DNA of 64,000 nucleotides from Lineus longissimus. Taxonomy: Eukaryota > Nemertea > Pilidiophora > Heteronemertea > Lineidae. Below, in pieces: positions 60,546 to 64,000 of this stretch. The stretch is taken from assembly GCF_910592395.1 (NCBI RefSeq), contig NC_088311.1:24398646-24462645 (forward strand), written 5' to 3'. A program made the translations under genes and the position numbers. A model generated the notes under the pieces. That model was not told the origin of the DNA. It saw only the letters and a list, made by a program, of their open reading frames with translations, and made no database searches. How positions within the stretch are numbered: position 1 is the stretch's first letter; each line of letters starts with the position of its first letter.

Positions 60546-63500
60546 CTAGTCAAGAAGAGGCTGCAGATGGGATGCTTCAATTATCTCATACTTAACAGAT
60601 TGTGGTTTTGCCTCAATGCCTCTCACTGGAGTCCCCTGTAAACCATCTGTCTCACTTGATAAGTATGTGAACTGTTGAGATTCGGCCAAGGACGGGTCCA
60701 TGACCAGGTCAACATAGATTAGTTCCCCTTTAACCGAGGGATCGCTGTGTGCAAGTGCAATCACAGCCTCATCAGCCTCGGAGACAGTGGAAGTTTGAAT
60801 CTTGGCACCAGCATGAGCACGTTGTGACATCACAGGGTTTCTTTCCATCACTGGCACGGGGATGCCACCCCCGGGGAAAATGTCAGAATACAGCAAACTA
60901 GTCTGGCTAGTTCCTGTGGGGAGTGCGTTGTTGGCTTGTGGAAATGACTTGCGTGCTGTGTGTTTATTCGATTTATTAGTCATGGGTTTTTTCACCGAGC
61001 TGGGCGAGAATACTGCAGTTGCTGCTAACATCTTGACTCCTCTTCCTCTTCCCTTACCAGAAGAGTCTGTGGTAACCACTCCATCAGAAGGAATCGTAAC
61101 TTTCATCCACTTTGCTGCCGCTCCACCAGAAGTTTCTGGACAGGTATTTTTAGGCGGCCTCCCTCTCCTTCTGACGACTTTTTCAGCAGGAACAAAACAT
61201 TCTTTCAGTGTTGTTTCCTTTTCATGAATCTTGGAGGAATTTTGCTCAGAGCCACTTTCCTGTAACTCAGCATCCTCGAAATTAACAAAATCCATATCAA
61301 CCTTAGGCTTCCTCTGCCTTTTTGAAAACTGTAGTGTTAAAGTTGATTCTGGGTTACCCCTAGATGAATCTTCAAAATGCGCCGGTGAATCGACAGAAGA
61401 TTCCTGCTCATCAAACTTCTTTTGAACCTTTCTTGGTCTCCCCACCTTTCTAGCACTGGAGACATTTTTCAAATCACTCCCTTGCGAAGTCCCTACAACC
61501 ACTGGTGATCCTCCAATAGAACTATCCCCTACACCGTCTTTGGAAGTTTGAATCATCTTTGGTCGTCCAGATTTTTTCTTTATAACTGTACCCATATCTT
61601 TTTCATGAGGTCCTTTACTTCTTTTCCTTGATCCCTTTGGTATACCTTTATCTGACCTGACCTTTCGAGGTTTCCGACTACTGGCATTAAAACTGAGGCA
61701 CTCTCTTGGGTCTATGCCGATACCGCTGTGCTCATCAGCAGAATGAGACTCCGGGTTAGCCAGTGAATCAGCCTCAGAATGAACAGGCTGCAGGTCAGGT
61801 TGACTGTGACTTTTATTAAATTTTCGTGGCACTCCTTTATCCGACCTTTGTTTTCTCCGCTTTTTGATATCAGTGATCTTTGTTTGACCTGAATTCATAT
61901 CCAAAGGAGCACCTGCAACAGTCACAAGATGAGATGCAATACCCTGACTTGGAGTTTTACTCTGTTTTCGAGGTATTCCTTTATCCGACCGAACTTTTCT
62001 AGGTGTTTTCACAACTGAGCCATCTAATACATTAGAACCTGTACCAGAATGAGACTCCGAATCGCTAACATGCAAAGAACGAAACGAACCATTTTGTCGT
62101 GGTTGCCCTATATCTGATCTCACCTTTCTTGACTTTTGGTTAAACTGATCTGAATTAACCTTTTCACTAGATTCAATTGTCTCTGGCTCAGAATGATCTT
62201 TAGTAGATGCAGAAGGCATGGTTTCACTCACGGATGCACTCGAAACAGCCTGTACCGGGATCGCGCCTGAAGGAATGACAACGTTGTCACTCTGTGGCAC
62301 CAAACACATAACAGAGTTACTCGCAGCGGCCAGTCGACCCAAGTGAGAATCAGCGGGCAGAACGTAAACAACCTTTCCAGCAGTTTGCAGCAGCATGGAA
62401 AAATCCTTCATTGGAACCATGCAGAAGTTTTGATCAGATGAACGAGCAGCAGATGATGTTTGTCTTGACGTCTGCTTCAATGATTTTTGTGTCATCTGCT
62501 TCTCTTTCTCCCATTCCCTATCCTTGCGTGTCAAACCTTTATCCCAATGAACTTTCCTTGGAGTAGTTGAATTAAGAGGTCCCTTTTTCACACCCTTGTC
62601 TAATCGCTCCTTCCTTGGCTTGTCAGAGTGCAGTAGCCCATGCAAAATACCTTCATTACGTCTCACCGGCCCAAATCCATCGCTCCTCTGCAGTCCCTTA
62701 GAAAGACCCTTATCACACTGCTCCTTCCTTGGCAAACTAGACTGGAGTGGAACACGCTTGATGCCTTTGTCACATCTTTCCTTCCTTGGTGTTTTGCTAC
62801 GTCCCCTTGGTGAACATCTGCCTCCCATTTTGACATTACCAATCTTGTTACGCTTCTGTTTCTTTGTCTTCAACACCAAACCTTTCCTTGAGGACACCCC
62901 TTCAATTCTTGTAGTCAAACTAGACTTCTGCCCTTTGGCATTCCGTGCAGAAAACACCAGACAAGAGGTTTTTCCTCTTTTAGGTGATTGATTGACCTTT
63001 GCGAGGCGAGCTTTCTTCAATGGCGGGCCTTCATCTTTAGAATCTGACCCAGAATTCCCAGTTTCTTCAAATCCCTCTACCTCCTCTGTTATGTCCTGTT
63101 TCTTTGCAGACGCTTTTAGAACTCTTCTCGACTTCCTGACATTCACCTTCCCCTTTCCAACATCGGAAATAGTTGCCCCACCAGCGTCAGAATCAGAGAA
63201 CTCTGGATCGCCGTCTGCCTTATTAATCAACGAATCAATCATTTTTTGAAACTTTTCAGACAGGTTCCTCTTCTCAACAATATTGCACAAATCACCAGAA
63301 TTCGACTCGTAGTGTTCAAGCATTTTTTGACTGGCCTTTGGTTGACGGCCAGATTTCCTCAAACTGTCAGTTATGTTAGTGGGTACCCGATTTTTACTTC
63401 CTTTGGGACGACCCAGACGCCTAGTGGTGTCAGAATTAACTGGCTGCGGTTTTATCCTGTTTTCGCTCCTCTTTGGATGACCCGGTCTTTTTATTTTAGG

Positions 63501-64000
63501 TGGTCGCCCCCTCTTGGCTTTCTTGGAAGCCATCTGCGCTTTCTCCTGGAGATAGCGCTGGCGTTCTTTGGCAGTTCCTGTTATCCACGGCCTGCCTCTT
63601 ATCTTGTTCCTAATCATTGCTTGCCGCAGCAGGCCAGAGATTCCTTCGTACCCTTTCATACCTGGGATGATCTCTCGCATTGTTCCAAGTGTAAAATCAG
63701 GGCTTTCTATTTGCTGAGTTCCCGTTATAATCGACTCACCAGCCCCAACCAGTTGAGCGCCATCCGCATGAACACTAGCTGGCATTTCTGAGTCACGCTG
63801 TTCACTTTCTGTCAGCTTCCTCTGGAGCCCAAAATACTCCATTACACTGGACTGCTCCTCAGGGATGGTGTCTTTCGTTATGCCAACCTCTTTTTGGTTT
63901 ACTTGGCCCATCTCACTTCTGGTCTCACTTCCCAAACAGGTTCTTTCCTCTTCTACGTCATTTGAAAGATCACCTCCTGGCCGAGTGGAAGTCACCACAG
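60546..64000 (-). CDS. Large AT-hook protein with basic DKG repeats, partial (5' part beyond window)
   Basis: One uninterrupted reading frame of 1151 codons on the minus strand ends at TAG 60546-60548 and is still open at the window edge, so the start is not visible. The sequence is Ser/Lys/Arg-rich and largely low complexity, with no enzyme domain seen. It contains several AT-hook cores that bind the minor groove of AT-rich DNA: RGRPW (~63590), KRGRPPK (~63500), LGRPKG (~63415), SGRPKM (~61560), VGRPRK (~61437) and RRRGRPPK (~61160). Between 61640 and 62790 there are eight copies of a motif RK-x-R-x-DKG-x-P/K, each preceded by S/T-P or similar. A nuclear, chromatin-associated protein is inferred. 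I do not recognise the family; it may be the long last exon of a zinc-finger/AT-hook gene. Confidence 0.85.
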   Translation of the reverse strand, partial: VVTSTRPGGDLSNDVEEERTCLGSETRSEMGQVNQKEVGITKDTIPEEQSSVMEYFGLQRKLTESEQRDSEMPASVHADGAQLVGAGESIITGTQQIESPDFTLGTMREIIPGMKGYEGISGLLRQAMIRNKIRGRPWITGTAKERQRYLQEKAQMASKKAKRGRPPKIKRPGHPKRSENRIKPQPVNSDTTRRLGRPKGSKNRVPTNITDSLRKSGRQPKASQKMLEHYESNSGDLCNIVEKRNLSEKFQKMIDSLINKADGDPEFSDSDAGGATISDVGKGKVNVRKSRRVLKASAKKQDITEEVEGFEETGNSGSDSKDEGPPLKKARLAKVNQSPKRGKTSCLVFSARNAKGQKSSLTTRIEGVSSRKGLVLKTKKQKRNKIGNVKMGGRCSPRGRSKTPRKERCDKGIKRVPLQSSLPRKEQCDKGLSKGLQRSDGFGPVRRNEGILHGLLHSDKPRKERLDKGVKKGPLNSTTPRKVHWDKGLTRKDREWEKEKQMTQKSLKQTSRQTSSAARSSDQNFCMVPMKDFSMLLQTAGKVVYVLPADSHLGRLAAASNSVMCLVPQSDNVVIPSGAIPVQAVSSASVSETMPSASTKDHSEPETIESSEKVNSDQFNQKSRKVRSDIGQPRQNGSFRSLHVSDSESHSGTGSNVLDGSVVKTPRKVRSDKGIPRKQSKTPSQGIASHLVTVAGAPLDMNSGQTKITDIKKRRKQRSDKGVPRKFNKSHSQPDLQPVHSEADSLANPESHSADEHSGIGIDPRECLSFNASSRKPRKVRSDKGIPKGSRKRSKGPHEKDMGTVIKKKSGRPKMIQTSKDGVGDSSIGGSPVVVGTSQGSDLKNVSSARKVGRPRKVQKKFDEQESSVDSPAHFEDSSRGNPESTLTLQFSKRQRKPKVDMDFVNFEDAELQESGSEQNSSKIHEKETTLKECFVPAEKVVRRRGRPPKNTCPETSGGAAAKWMKVTIPSDGVVTTDSSGKGRGRGVKMLAATAVFSPSSVKKPMTNKSNKHTARKSFPQANNALPTGTSQTSLLYSDIFPGGGIPVPVMERNPVMSQRAHAGAKIQTSTVSEADEAVIALAHSDPSVKGELIYVDLVMDPSLAESQQFTYLSSETDGLQGTPVRGIEAKPQSVKYEIIEASHLQPLLD

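Overview
The window is nuclear DNA from an animal, most likely a non-vertebrate and probably marine bilaterian. Genes are interrupted by many GT-AG introns whose phases close perfectly, spacers are AT-rich, there is no operon structure, and SINE, LINE and MITE fragments and minisatellites are scattered through introns and spacers. The proteins are metazoan: transportin, a class III glucose transporter, ornithine decarboxylase, acid-sphingomyelinase-like phosphodiesterases and a latrophilin-type adhesion GPCR. The GPCR lacks an olfactomedin domain, as invertebrate latrophilins do. I cannot name the phylum from sequence alone.

Layout. (1) 1-7288, plus strand: the last four coding exons of a transportin-1/2 gene, with upstream exons outside the window. 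(2) 7289-16350: convergent spacer and 3' UTRs with a 111-bp minisatellite. (3) 16351-26119, minus: a complete 13-exon GLUT12-like sugar transporter (642 aa); its introns hold a 90/91-bp tandem array, a MITE and a 5'-truncated LINE with an 11-bp target duplication. (4) 29508-33883, plus: a complete 9-exon ornithine decarboxylase (480 aa), head-to-head with the transporter. (5) 33884-39237: spacer with a 68-bp degenerate repeat and a 221-bp near-perfect palindrome. (6) 39238-42486 and 44539-47541, both minus: a tandem pair of six-exon SMPDL3-type phosphodiesterase genes with a C-terminal membrane anchor. The 44.5-47.5 kb copy keeps the catalytic and metal residues. The 39.2-42.5 kb copy has lost three of them in an otherwise intact frame, so it looks like a pseudoenzyme. 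(7) 48859-59188, plus: a complete 19-exon adhesion GPCR (1233 aa) with signal peptide, a split EGF domain enclosing a C-type lectin domain, a SUEL lectin domain, a mucin-like repeat stalk, HRM, GAIN/GPS and 7TM. (8) 60546-64000, minus: the large 3' exon of a gene for an AT-hook protein with eight copies of a basic 'RK-x-R-x-DKG' motif, open at the window edge.

These are ordinary unlinked housekeeping and membrane genes, not a cooperating cluster. The most unusual points are the lectin cassette placed between the halves of an EGF domain (symmetric phase-1 exons, so it could be skipped), the active/inactive SMPDL3 pair, and the DKG repeat protein. All exon boundaries were read by eye from homology, splice sites and phase; no database search or transcript data were available.
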